Shown: one piece after another, positions 6,277 to 11,894 of the stretch | How positions within the stretch are numbered: position 1 is the stretch's first letter | How the letters are laid out: every line of letters starts with the position of its first letter | Assembly (NCBI GenBank): GCA_012841735.1 | Contig: DUUE01000169.1 | Span: 1-11,894, forward strand | Direction of reading: 5' to 3' | Length of the DNA stretch: 11,894 bases | From: Bacillota bacterium | GTDB lineage: Bacteria; Bacillota; Dethiobacteria; Dethiobacterales; Dethiobacteraceae | Made by a program: the position numbers and the translations under genes | Notes under the pieces: model-generated | Told to the model about the DNA's origin: nothing | Seen by the model: only the letters and a program-made list of their open reading frames with translations | The model's database searches: none

Positions 6277-6915
6277 ATGTTTGATGCTGAGCAACTAAGA
6301 CAGGCAGTCGGCAACCTGGAAGAGGACAAGGTCATGGAGATTCTGCAAGCATTTGTTGCCACCAATCCGTCTGAGGATGAGGCACAACAGGCTGTGGCAG
6401 CCTGCCAGAGCGGTATGGCCATTGTCGGGGATTTGTTTGAGCAAGGGGAGTATTTTGTCGGTGACCTGATTTTTGCCGGGGAATTACTTACCAATGCCAT
6501 CGAAATTCTGAAACCTGTGTTGGGCAGCGCCAGCACGACCAAAATTGGCAAAATTGTCCTGGGTACTGTGGCCGGTGATTTGCACGACATTGGCAAGAAT
6601 ATTTTCAGGAGCATGGCGGAAGCTGCCGGTTTTGAAGTATTCGACCTTGGCATTGACCAGCCCGCCGCTAATTTTGTGAATAAAGTAAAAGAAGTGCAGC
6701 CTGAGATTGTGGGAATGAGCGGCGTGCTCACACTCGCCCTGGAAGCAATGAAAGATACTGTTGATGCGCTGAAAGAAGCGGGCGTGCGTGATAGTATTAA
6801 AATAATCATTGGCGGGAATCCTGTAACCAAGGAAGCTTGCGAACAAATAGGCGCCGATGCCTTTACAACCAATGCGGCGGAAGGCGTAAAAATCTGTCAA
6901 GGGTGGGTGAAATAG
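6277..6915 (+). CDS. Methyltransferase cognate corrinoid protein 1
   Basis: This is a 212-aa B12-binding protein of the MtaC/MtbC/MtvC type, which carries the methyl group between methyltransferases I and II. The helical cap domain is residues 1 to about 85. The Rossmann-like corrinoid domain follows at about 88-212. It shows GDLHDIGKN with His103 as the expected lower axial cobalt ligand (DxHxxG at 101-106), GMSGVLT as the SxL motif near 147-152, and IGGNPV as the GG motif near 178. ATG 6271 is also in frame but abuts the AAAGGAGGT sequence, so ATG 6277 with six-base spacing is chosen. One base separates the stop from the next methyltransferase gene, so they are cotranslated. By hand count it is about 82% identical to corrinoid protein 2 (39 differences over 211 positions). 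It is the natural partner of URO-D-like methyltransferase 2. Confidence 0.95.
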   Translation: MFDAEQLRQAVGNLEEDKVMEILQAFVATNPSEDEAQQAVAACQSGMAIVGDLFEQGEYFVGDLIFAGELLTNAIEILKPVLGSASTTKIGKIVLGTVAGDLHDIGKNIFRSMAEAAGFEVFDLGIDQPAANFVNKVKEVQPEIVGMSGVLTLALEAMKDTVDALKEAGVRDSIKIIIGGNPVTKEACEQIGADAFTTNAAEGVKICQGWVK

Positions 6916-6916
6916 A

Positions 6917-8071
6917 ATGACTGATGTTGCAGCATTGGCACAAGAAAGAACGCAAATTATCACTGATGTCCTGGAAGGGCGTATTCCCAAAAGAGTCCCC
7001 GTAATTCCTGGCATTACCTATGAGTTTTCCATTGAATATGCGGGTTTGGACCTGATGAATGCCGCCTGGAACACGGAGAACTTTGAAATTGTCTGCGATA
7101 AGATTTGCCAGGATTTCTATTCCGATACTTTCCCGGTTATCCATCTTCGTTTCCCGGCCCTCTACAAAACTCTGGGGGCAAAAAACTGGATTATGGGCTC
7201 TCAGGGGTTCCTGCAGCACCCGGAAGTTGTTGGCTTGCTGCAGGAGGAATATGATGATTTCATTGAAAATCCCTACAACTGCATCATGGAAAAAATCCTG
7301 CCCAGGATTTATGCCAACCTGGATACAGATCCCCAGACACGTGCCATTGTGATGGCAAAAGCTTTTTACATTTTTAACGAAGAGTTTGGCAATATCGGCG
7401 CAACAGCCGCCAAGTTAAGCCAAAAATACGGTTACGGTGTCGCCAACCTCTTTACTGCCGCACCGTCTGCGCCGTTTGACTTTGTTGCCGACCAGCTGCG
7501 CGGCTTCCGCAATATGATGACAGACGTCCGCAGGATTCCGGATAAAGTTGAGGCAGCAGTCAAAGCAGCCATGCCTTTAATGATTAAAATGGGCTGGCCT
7601 GCGGCTCCGCTACCCAACGCAGCCATCTTCATGCCGTTGCATATGGCTCCGTTCATGCGGGAAAAAGATTTCGCCCGTCTCTACTATCCCACATTCAAGG
7701 AGACAGTGGAAACATTCGCCAAGGCGGGCAGGCAGACTCTGCTGTTTGTGGAGCAAGACTGGATGCGTTATCTTGACTACCTGTACGATCTGCCAGAAAA
7801 TACCATTATGTGGTTTGAGTTTGGCGATCCCAAGCTGGTCAAGGAAAAACTGGGTAACAAACATATTCTCACCGGCTTTTACCCTGTTACCATGCTGAAA
7901 ACCGGCACTGTACAGCAGTGCGTGGACAAGGCAAAAGAGATGCTCGATATCCTGGCTCCCGGCGGCAGGTACTATTTCAACTTTGACAAGTCGCCGCTGA
8001 CGTTGAGCAGTGCCAATCCCGAGAATCTGAAAGCTGTGCTTGAGTATGTGGCACAGAATGCCAATTACTAA
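6917..8071 (+). CDS. Uroporphyrinogen-decarboxylase-fold corrinoid methyltransferase (methyltransferase I type) 2
   Basis: This is a 384-aa paralogue of the first URO-D-like methyltransferase, with the same layout: PKRVPVIPG near residue 24, IFMPLHMAPFMREKDFARLY near 237, KEKLGNKHILTGFYPV near 309, and LDILAPGGRYYF then NPENLKAV at the end. It lies directly behind corrinoid protein 1, the arrangement of MtvB/MtvC-type systems, so it is likely the methyltransferase I of that pair; the donor is unknown. The MtaA-type His-x-Cys...Cys zinc ligands are absent. Glu279 and Lys358 stand where two cysteines would be, as in paralogue 1. Glu279, Glu294 (14 residues between) and His316 are spaced much like a Glu/Glu/His zinc motif reported for O-demethylase methyltransferases I, but I cannot verify the match. 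ATG 6917 follows the previous stop by one base. A 48-aa gene begins 14 nt after its stop. Confidence 0.9.
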   Translation: MTDVAALAQERTQIITDVLEGRIPKRVPVIPGITYEFSIEYAGLDLMNAAWNTENFEIVCDKICQDFYSDTFPVIHLRFPALYKTLGAKNWIMGSQGFLQHPEVVGLLQEEYDDFIENPYNCIMEKILPRIYANLDTDPQTRAIVMAKAFYIFNEEFGNIGATAAKLSQKYGYGVANLFTAAPSAPFDFVADQLRGFRNMMTDVRRIPDKVEAAVKAAMPLMIKMGWPAAPLPNAAIFMPLHMAPFMREKDFARLYYPTFKETVETFAKAGRQTLLFVEQDWMRYLDYLYDLPENTIMWFEFGDPKLVKEKLGNKHILTGFYPVTMLKTGTVQQCVDKAKEMLDILAPGGRYYFNFDKSPLTLSSANPENLKAVLEYVAQNANY

Positions 8072-8085
8072 AAGGAGGGTCTGCG

Positions 8086-8232
8086 GTGATTAAATCTAAA
8101 TACTATAAATCATGGGAAGAATACAAAGCAGAGCATCCTGAAATCAGTGAACGCGAAGAGAAGGCAATGGCCGCCAGAATGCAGACATATGAAGAAATGA
8201 TGTACGGCTTTGTCATGTTTCTGCTGATCTAA
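8086..8232 (+). CDS. 48-aa microprotein paired with URO-D-like methyltransferase 2
   Basis: This short gene starts at GTG 8086, behind a strong AAAGGAGGG (8071-8079) with six-base spacing, 14 nt after the methyltransferase stop. It ends at TAA 8230-8232, before the terminator at 8285. The protein has a charged, helix-prone body with KSWEEYKAEHPEISEREEKA, then a methionine-rich segment, and a hydrophobic tail YGFVMFLLI at the extreme C-terminus. The tail is too short for a normal transmembrane helix but could insert in a membrane or bind a hydrophobic partner. It is not similar to the other two microproteins and I recognise no family. The excellent ribosome binding site and operon position support a real gene of unknown function. 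Confidence 0.75.
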   Translation: MIKSKYYKSWEEYKAEHPEISEREEKAMAARMQTYEEMMYGFVMFLLI

Positions 8233-8284
8233 TTCTGCTTTCAGGCATGAGAAAACAGGCACATAACAAAAGCAAACTAAATAG

Positions 8285-8330
8285 CGGCAGGACGGCTCCC
8301 GCAGCTGGTCCTGCCGTTGTTTTCTTTTTT
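8285..8330 (+). terminator. Rho-independent terminator ending the corrinoid protein 1 / URO-D-like 2 unit
   Basis: A 9-bp perfect stem (CGGCAGGAC at 8285-8293 and GTCCTGCCG at 8308-8316) has a 14-nt loop and is followed by TTGTTTTCTTTTTT. It isolates the larE-like gene from the unit before it. Confidence 0.88.
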
Positions 8331-8352
8331 CAGCTAAAAGCAGGAAGAGCCC

Positions 8353-8381
8353 GGCAGAAAAGAGAATTGTTATAATCTGCC
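8353..8381 (+). promoter_or_regulatory. Extended -10 promoter of the larE-like gene within an inverted repeat
   Basis: A TGTTATAAT extended -10 (8368-8376) is present without a good -35, which this promoter class does not need. GGCAGA (8353-8358) and TCTGCC (8376-8381) form a perfect inverted repeat that brackets the -10 and could be an operator. The leader would be about 30 nt. Confidence 0.55.
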
Positions 8382-8413
8382 CTGCGGTATCAAGGTAAAG
8401 AAAGGGGGATAAG

Positions 8414-9223
8414 ATGGCGGAAAAGAAAGCAGCCAGGCTGCGTGAGCTGCTTGCCGGCTGTAATGGTGCCGTTGTCGCTTTTTCGGGCGGTGTGGACAGC
8501 ACCTTTCTGGCAAAAGTGGCCCATGATGTTCTGGGGGATAAAGTGCTTATGGTCACGGCCACATCACCCGCCCACCCTGAACAGGAACTGCAGGCAGCCA
8601 AAAACATCGCCGCGCACTACGGCTTTCAGCATCTCTGCATCAGGACAAATGAACTGGAAAATGAACTCTATTGCAGCAACCCGCCGGAACGCTGCTACTT
8701 TTGCAAACAGGAAATAATCGGGCAAATGTGGCAAGTTGCCCGGGAATATGGCTTTGGCTGTGTTTTTGACGGCGCCAATGTTGACGATACGTCCGACTTC
8801 CGGCCCGGAGCGCGGGCGGCACAGGAACTGGGAGTAAGAAGCCCCCTGCAGGAAGCAGGTCTGACGAAAGCCGAGATTCGTTTCCTGTCGCAAAAGTATG
8901 GCCTGCCAACCTGGAACAAGCCCTCTTTCGCCTGCCTGGCAACCCGCTTTCCTTACGGTGAACGCATTACGGCGGAAAAACTGGCCATGGCAGGGGCGGC
9001 GGAAGCTTACCTGCGTTCACTCGGCATCGGGCAACTGCGTGTCCGGCAGCATCAGCATCTGGCCCGCATAGAAGTGCTGCCGGAGGATCTGCCACTCATT
9101 ATGCAGCGAAAAGAGGAGATAACAGCCCGTCTGAAAGCGCTCGGCTATATTTATATCACCGTTGATTTGCAGGGCTACCGGAGCGGCAGTATGAACGAGG
9201 TTTGTGCAAAAGGTATTGATTGA
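8414..9223 (+). CDS. larE: LarE-like ATP-dependent sacrificial sulfur transferase (PP-loop)
   Basis: This is a 269-aa PP-loop ATP pyrophosphatase of the LarE family. LarE adenylates the carboxylates of a pyridinium precursor and supplies sulfur for the nickel-pincer nucleotide cofactor of lactate racemase-type enzymes. The PP-loop SGGVDS is at residues 24-29. NPPERCYFCK holds Cys94 and Cys97, and KPSFACLATRFPYG holds Cys174, at the place of the sacrificial cysteine of Lactobacillus LarE. Three such cysteines fit the LarE type that carries an Fe-S cluster instead of sacrificing a cysteine; this is inference. The C-terminal GYRSGSMNE is typical. ATG 8414 has AAAGGGGGA just upstream. No larA, larB or larC is in the window, so its cofactor product would serve an enzyme encoded elsewhere, or the protein may have another sulfur acceptor. 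It has its own promoter, and its stop codon overlaps the -35 of the next unit. Confidence 0.9.
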   Translation: MAEKKAARLRELLAGCNGAVVAFSGGVDSTFLAKVAHDVLGDKVLMVTATSPAHPEQELQAAKNIAAHYGFQHLCIRTNELENELYCSNPPERCYFCKQEIIGQMWQVAREYGFGCVFDGANVDDTSDFRPGARAAQELGVRSPLQEAGLTKAEIRFLSQKYGLPTWNKPSFACLATRFPYGERITAEKLAMAGAAEAYLRSLGIGQLRVRQHQHLARIEVLPEDLPLIMQRKEEITARLKALGYIYITVDLQGYRSGSMNEVCAKGID

Positions 9224-9248
9224 CAGCCCAATGCATGGATGGTATATT
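9220..9248 (+). promoter_or_regulatory. Strong sigma-A promoter of the microprotein / MtrH-like / corrinoid protein 2 unit
   Basis: A perfect TTGACA (9220-9225), a 17-bp spacer and TATATT (9243-9248) form this promoter. The -35 includes the stop codon of the larE-like gene. Two inverted repeats lie just downstream: TTGAA-N6-TTCAA (9247-9262) across the likely start point, and the palindrome ATACATGTAT (9262-9271), which contains the start codon of the 56-aa gene. These could be operators. Confidence 0.82.
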
Positions 9249-9265
9249 GAAAATAGGTTCAATAC

Positions 9266-9436
9266 ATGTATATCCAAGGCCATTTACCGTACATTTCCGG
9301 CAAAGATTTGTATGATGTCTCTGAAAACGGAAAAACTTTATTACAAGGGAGCAGATGTGCTGCGGGATCAGGGAAATCATGCTACGGAAAGGGCGGCTGC
9401 GGAACCGGAATTGAAGCAAAGGAGGATTACTTATGA
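9266..9436 (+). CDS. 56-aa Cys/Gly-rich microprotein overlapping the MtrH-like gene
   Basis: This small frame runs from ATG 9266 to TGA 9434-9436 and overlaps the next start by four bases (ATGA), a typical coupled arrangement. The protein opens MYIQGHLPYISGKDLYDVSE and has a Gly/Lys/Ser-rich second half with Cys31, Cys39 and Cys45 (Cys-x7-Cys-x5-Cys), ending AKEDYL. The three cysteines suggest metal, Fe-S or thiol chemistry, but no known motif fits. An in-frame TAG at 9254 means ATG 9266 is the only upstream-most start. The promoter -10 ends at 9248, so the leader would be about ten bases with only AGG as a weak ribosome binding site. That makes translation nearly leaderless and is the main doubt. 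I do not recognise a family. A competing frame (9312-9458) in the same stretch looks less convincing. Confidence 0.6.
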   Translation: MYIQGHLPYISGKDLYDVSENGKTLLQGSRCAAGSGKSCYGKGGCGTGIEAKEDYL

Positions 9437-10251
9437 TTATTATCGGGGAAAAAATTAACGGAACCATCCCCAAAGTCGGCAAAGCCATTGCCGAGAAGGA
9501 TGAGGCATTCATCCGCGATCTGGCCATCAGGCAGGCTGAAGCCGGTGCGCACTACATAGATGTCTGTGCCAGCACCGCACCCGAGCTGGAAGAAGAAACG
9601 TTGATTTGGCTGATGAATATTGTCCAGGATGCGGTAGACACTCCTGTCTGCATTGACAGTCCGAACGCGAGAATGATTGAAAAGGTTTTCAAACATGCCA
9701 AAAAGCCCGGCCTCATCAATTCTGTTTCCGAAGAAGGGGACAAATGCGAAGTCATTTTCCCGCTGATTCAGGGGACGGAATGGGAGGTTATTGCCCTGAC
9801 CTGCGACAACAGGGGGATACCTTCCGACGTGCAGACACGTGTTGACATTGCCAAAAACATTGTGGAAAAAGCGGCCAAGTATGACATTACACCGGAGAGA
9901 ATTCATATTGACCCGCTGGTAATGGCTCTTTCTGCAGACAACAACTCTTTCCTGAATTTTGTGGACACTTTAAAACAGGTTAAAGCATTATACCCGACGA
10001 TTAAAGTTACATCCGGCCTGAGCAACATCTCTTTCAGCATGCCTTTGCGCAAAGAAATTAACCGCCACTTTTTTGCCCTTGCCATTTTTGCCGGCATGGA
10101 TTCTGCCATTATGGATCCGCTGAACAGGGATATGATGGCTACTCTGCTGGCTACGGAAGCACTTTTAGGCCGTGACCGTTACTGCCGCAACTTCTCCAAT
10201 GCCTACCGTAAAGGAAAAATCGGTCCCAAACTGGAAGACAGAAAAAAATAA
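9433..10251 (+). CDS. Methyltetrahydrofolate:corrinoid protein methyltransferase (MtrH/AcsE/MtvA type, methyltransferase II)
   Basis: This is a 272-aa pterin-binding TIM-barrel protein of the AcsE/MtvA length class. It is expected to pass methyl groups between a corrinoid protein and tetrahydrofolate in the cytoplasm, feeding the Wood-Ljungdahl or C1-oxidation route. GEKINGT is at residues 5-11, YIDVCAS at 41-47, CIDSPN at 73-78, LINSVS at 94-99, IHIDP at 157-161, SGLSNIS at 194-200 and MDSAIMDP at 222-229. Asp75, Asn96 and Asp160 fall at the same numbers as the pterin-contacting residues of Moorella AcsE, and Asn198 is close to its Asn199 (numbers from memory). ATG 9433 has AAAGGAGG with good spacing. 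Corrinoid protein 2 follows after 17 nt and is the likely direct partner. Dihydropteroate synthase shares the fold but not this context or motif set. Confidence 0.93.
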   Translation: MIIIGEKINGTIPKVGKAIAEKDEAFIRDLAIRQAEAGAHYIDVCASTAPELEEETLIWLMNIVQDAVDTPVCIDSPNARMIEKVFKHAKKPGLINSVSEEGDKCEVIFPLIQGTEWEVIALTCDNRGIPSDVQTRVDIAKNIVEKAAKYDITPERIHIDPLVMALSADNNSFLNFVDTLKQVKALYPTIKVTSGLSNISFSMPLRKEINRHFFALAIFAGMDSAIMDPLNRDMMATLLATEALLGRDRYCRNFSNAYRKGKIGPKLEDRKK

Positions 10252-10268
10252 AAAAAGGAGACTGAACA

Positions 10269-10904
10269 ATGTTGGATTACAAAGCATTAACCCAAGCTGT
10301 CGGTGAACTGGATGAAGAACAAGTTTTGCAGATGTTGAAAGATTTTGTGGCTGCAAATCCCACGGAAGAGGACGCACAAAAAGCTGTTGCCGCCTGCCAG
10401 GCCGGTATGGCCACAGTTGGCGATTTATTTGAGCAGGGCGAATATTTTGTCGGCGACCTGATTTTTGCCGGTGAACTGCTTACCAATGCCATTGATGTCC
10501 TGAAGCCCGTCCTGGGCGGGGAAAGCTCTTCCACCATCGGGACAATTGTCCTCGGTACAGTAGCCGGCGACCTGCATGATATCGGGAAAAACATTTTTAA
10601 GAGCATGGCAGAAGCAGCAGGCTTTAAGGTGCTTGATTTGGGGATTGACCAGCCTGCCGCCAACTTTGTGGCAAAAGTGCAAGAAGTTAAACCCGATATT
10701 GTCGGTATGAGCGGCGTGCTGACACTGGCCCTGGAGGCAATGAAAGATACTGTGGATGCGCTGAAAGAAGCAGGTTTGCGTGACAGCGTAAAAGTGATTA
10801 TCGGCGGCAACCCTGTAACCAAGGAGGCTTGTGAGCAGATCGGCGCCGATGCGTTTACTACCAATGCGGCGGAAGGCGTAAAAATCTGTCAGGGGTGGGT
10901 ATAA
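10269..10904 (+). CDS. Methyltransferase cognate corrinoid protein 2
   Basis: This is a 211-aa paralogue of corrinoid protein 1. The helical cap is residues 1-85 and the B12 domain about 88-211, with GDLHDIGKN (His103 expected to bind cobalt), GMSGVLT and IGGNPV. Differences from protein 1 are concentrated in the first 50 residues and at 84-92; the last 31 residues are identical. The ATG has AAAAAAGGAG upstream. It is 17 nt behind the MtrH-like gene, so the pair probably forms the methyltransferase II/corrinoid half of the system. Near identity of the cap face (FEQGEYFVGDLIFAGELLTN) in both paralogues suggests they can share partners. The next promoter begins 22 bp after its stop, and the first terminator-like hairpin is at 11053. 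Confidence 0.95.
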   Translation: MLDYKALTQAVGELDEEQVLQMLKDFVAANPTEEDAQKAVAACQAGMATVGDLFEQGEYFVGDLIFAGELLTNAIDVLKPVLGGESSSTIGTIVLGTVAGDLHDIGKNIFKSMAEAAGFKVLDLGIDQPAANFVAKVQEVKPDIVGMSGVLTLALEAMKDTVDALKEAGLRDSVKVIIGGNPVTKEACEQIGADAFTTNAAEGVKICQGWV

Positions 10905-10926
10905 CCGGCTTCCACAGCAAGACAGT

Positions 10927-10955
10927 TTGACAAGTACGTCTTAGGGGTATATATT
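10927..10955 (+). promoter_or_regulatory. Strong sigma-A promoter of corrinoid protein 3 with overlapping inverted repeat
   Basis: TTGACA (10927-10932), a 17-bp spacer and TATATT (10950-10955) have the same boxes and spacing as the MtrH-like unit promoter. GTATA-TATT-TATAC (10947-10960) is an inverted repeat across the -10. A GntR-family gene lies downstream in the same unit, so this is a reasonable operator candidate; that link is inference. The leader is about 170 nt. Confidence 0.78.
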
Positions 10956-11052
10956 TATACTCAGCAGCATTTTTCCCTCAATTAGAAAAACTGCCTGGAT
11001 GTAATGTCGCTCTGTGGACGGAAAGAGATCTGACAGACAGATAGCTAAAAAC

Positions 11053-11088
11053 AAGGGGCTGCAGTCTTCTCATGTAGCCCCTTTATTT
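11053..11088 (+). terminator. Terminator-like hairpin in the leader of corrinoid protein 3 (possible attenuator)
   Basis: AAGGGGCTGCA (11053-11063) pairs with TGTAGCCCCTT (11073-11083), with one G-U pair and a 9-nt loop. It is preceded by AAAAAC and followed by TATTTA. It lies between the promoter at 10927 and the gene at 11134, so it either ends read-through from corrinoid protein 2 or controls corrinoid protein 3 by attenuation. A second hairpin, CTTTTC/GAAAAG (11094-11113), lies just before the ribosome binding site. Confidence 0.55.
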
Positions 11089-11133
11089 ACCCGCTTTTCC
11101 TGCTGCAGAAAAGTGATGAGCGGAGGAGTTTAC

Positions 11134-11802
11134 ATGACTGACCATGTAAAGATTAAAGAAGCCATTGTTGATGCCGTGGCCGAACTGGATGAAGACAAGG
11201 TCATCCAGCTGGCTGAACAGGCATTGCATGAGGGTGTTATGCCCGAAGAACTGCTGGCGACAGTCAATCAAGGCATGTTGATTGTCGGGCGGCGGTATGA
11301 GGCAAAAGAATACTTTATTGCCGATCTGATCATGGCAGGCCTCATTTTCAAAGAAGTCCTTGGCCTGAAGCGGATGCAGGAACTTTTTTACAGCAAAAAT
11401 AAAAAGAAGATTGGCAAAATTGTTCTTGGTACTGTCCGCGGTGACCTGCACGATATCGGCAAGGATATTTTTCGCGGTTTTGCAGAAACGAACAGTTTCG
11501 AGGTTATTGATATTGGCGTGGATGTGCCCAAAGAAACATTTCTGAAAAAAATACAGGAACATAAGCCCGACATCCTGGGGATGAGCGGTATTTTGACTTA
11601 TACAGTGGATACAATGAAAGAAGTGGTTGATGCCTTGCAGGAGGCCGGTTTGCGTGATACAGTCAGGGTAATAGTGGGCGGCGGTCATTTAACCGCTTCA
11701 ACAGCAGATTATATCGGTGCCGACGGCTTTGCGACCGATGCATATGAAGGCGTGAAGATCTGTTTGCAATGGATGAAATCTGCACATCAGGGGGAAGGAT
11801 AA
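11134..11802 (+). CDS. Methyltransferase cognate corrinoid protein 3 (divergent)
   Basis: This is a 222-aa corrinoid protein of the same family as the other two but clearly diverged from them. The cap is residues 1-90, with NQGMLIVGRRYEAKEYFIAD as the family helix. The B12 domain is about 93-215, with GDLHDIGKD (His106 expected to bind cobalt), GMSGILT and VGGGHLT. An open frame extends back to 11014, through the leader hairpin, but GGAGGAG before ATG 11134 and the family N-terminus fix the start. It has its own promoter and leader and is followed one base later by a GntR-family gene. It is not adjacent to any methyltransferase in view, so its partner may be encoded to the right of the window or be one of the URO-D-like proteins here. 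Confidence 0.94.
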   Translation: MTDHVKIKEAIVDAVAELDEDKVIQLAEQALHEGVMPEELLATVNQGMLIVGRRYEAKEYFIADLIMAGLIFKEVLGLKRMQELFYSKNKKKIGKIVLGTVRGDLHDIGKDIFRGFAETNSFEVIDIGVDVPKETFLKKIQEHKPDILGMSGILTYTVDTMKEVVDALQEAGLRDTVRVIVGGGHLTASTADYIGADGFATDAYEGVKICLQWMKSAHQGEG

Positions 11803-11803
11803 A

Positions 11804-11894
11804 ATGGCGGTTCCTGTATATACACGGATTGTGGAGTCTATTAAAGAGAAAATTAACAGCGGCGTCCTGCAACCAGGTGATGCCATTGACTCGG
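11804..11894 (+). CDS. GntR-family transcriptional regulator (3' partial)
   Basis: Only the first 30 residues are present before the window ends. The pattern PVYTRIVESIKEKINSGVLQ followed by PGDAI is the first helix and turn of the GntR winged helix-turn-helix domain. GGGGGAAGG precedes ATG 11804, and one base separates it from the corrinoid protein 3 stop, so the two are coupled. It probably regulates this locus. The effector domain subfamily (FadR, HutC, YtrA or MocR) cannot be told from the visible part. Confidence 0.82.
   Translation, partial: MAVPVYTRIVESIKEKINSGVLQPGDAIDS

Noticed and set aside
9312..9458. 48-codon frame in the larE to MtrH-like gap, overlapping the MtrH-like start by 26 bases
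   Set aside because: It has no ribosome binding site and a poor overlap, and it competes with the 9266-9436 frame, whose ATGA overlap is much more gene-like.
11014..11133. 40-residue N-terminal extension of corrinoid protein 3
   Set aside because: It runs through a terminator-like hairpin and has no similarity to corrinoid protein caps; ATG 11134 has GGAGGAG upstream.
1..11894. CRISPR array, tRNA, rRNA, insertion sequence or prophage genes
   Set aside because: No repeat-spacer pattern, tRNA-like cloverleaf, transposase-like protein or terminal inverted repeats were seen on either strand.

Overview
The window looks like chromosomal DNA of an anaerobic, endospore-forming Firmicute (Bacillota) that uses corrinoid-dependent methyl transfer, as acetogens and related Sporomusa-, Desulfitobacterium- or Moorella-like bacteria do. 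The evidence is an H-type small acid-soluble spore protein gene, AGGAGG-type ribosome binding sites, near-consensus sigma-A promoters, and a cluster of corrinoid proteins with URO-D-type and MtrH/AcsE-type methyltransferases. The genus cannot be fixed from the sequence alone.

Left part (1-4500) is general-purpose. A Rieske/FAD oxidoreductase (N-terminus cut by the window edge) converges on a TetR regulator across a bidirectional terminator. Next is a small secreted DUF6147-like protein on the minus strand with a strong terminator. It is divergent from an ECF sigma factor gene that overlaps a gene for a membrane protein with an anti-sigma-like layout (DUF4367-like). A minus-strand SspH-type spore protein follows, with a forespore-type promoter.

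Right part (4500-11894) is a modular methyltransferase locus. Unit A: URO-D-like methyltransferase 1 and a 37-aa microprotein, then a terminator. Unit B: corrinoid protein 1, URO-D-like methyltransferase 2 and a 48-aa microprotein, then a terminator. Unit C: an orphan LarE-like sulfur transferase with its own extended -10 promoter. Unit D: a 56-aa Cys/Gly-rich microprotein, an MtrH/AcsE-type methyltetrahydrofolate:corrinoid methyltransferase and corrinoid protein 2. Unit E: corrinoid protein 3 and the start of a GntR-family regulator. Units B, D and E each have a promoter with N17 spacing and near-consensus boxes.

Working model (inference): the URO-D-like proteins act as methyltransferase I, moving a methyl group from an unknown donor (methoxyaromatic, methylated amine or other) to Co(I) on a corrinoid protein. 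The MtrH-like protein acts as methyltransferase II and passes the methyl group to tetrahydrofolate. No reductive activase is in the window. The most notable observation is that each of the three methyltransferase genes has an unrecognised microprotein gene directly next to it: two start exactly 14 nt downstream of a URO-D gene, and one overlaps the MtrH-like start by ATGA. Both URO-D-like proteins also lack the His-x-Cys...Cys zinc signature of the MtaA/MtbA branch.
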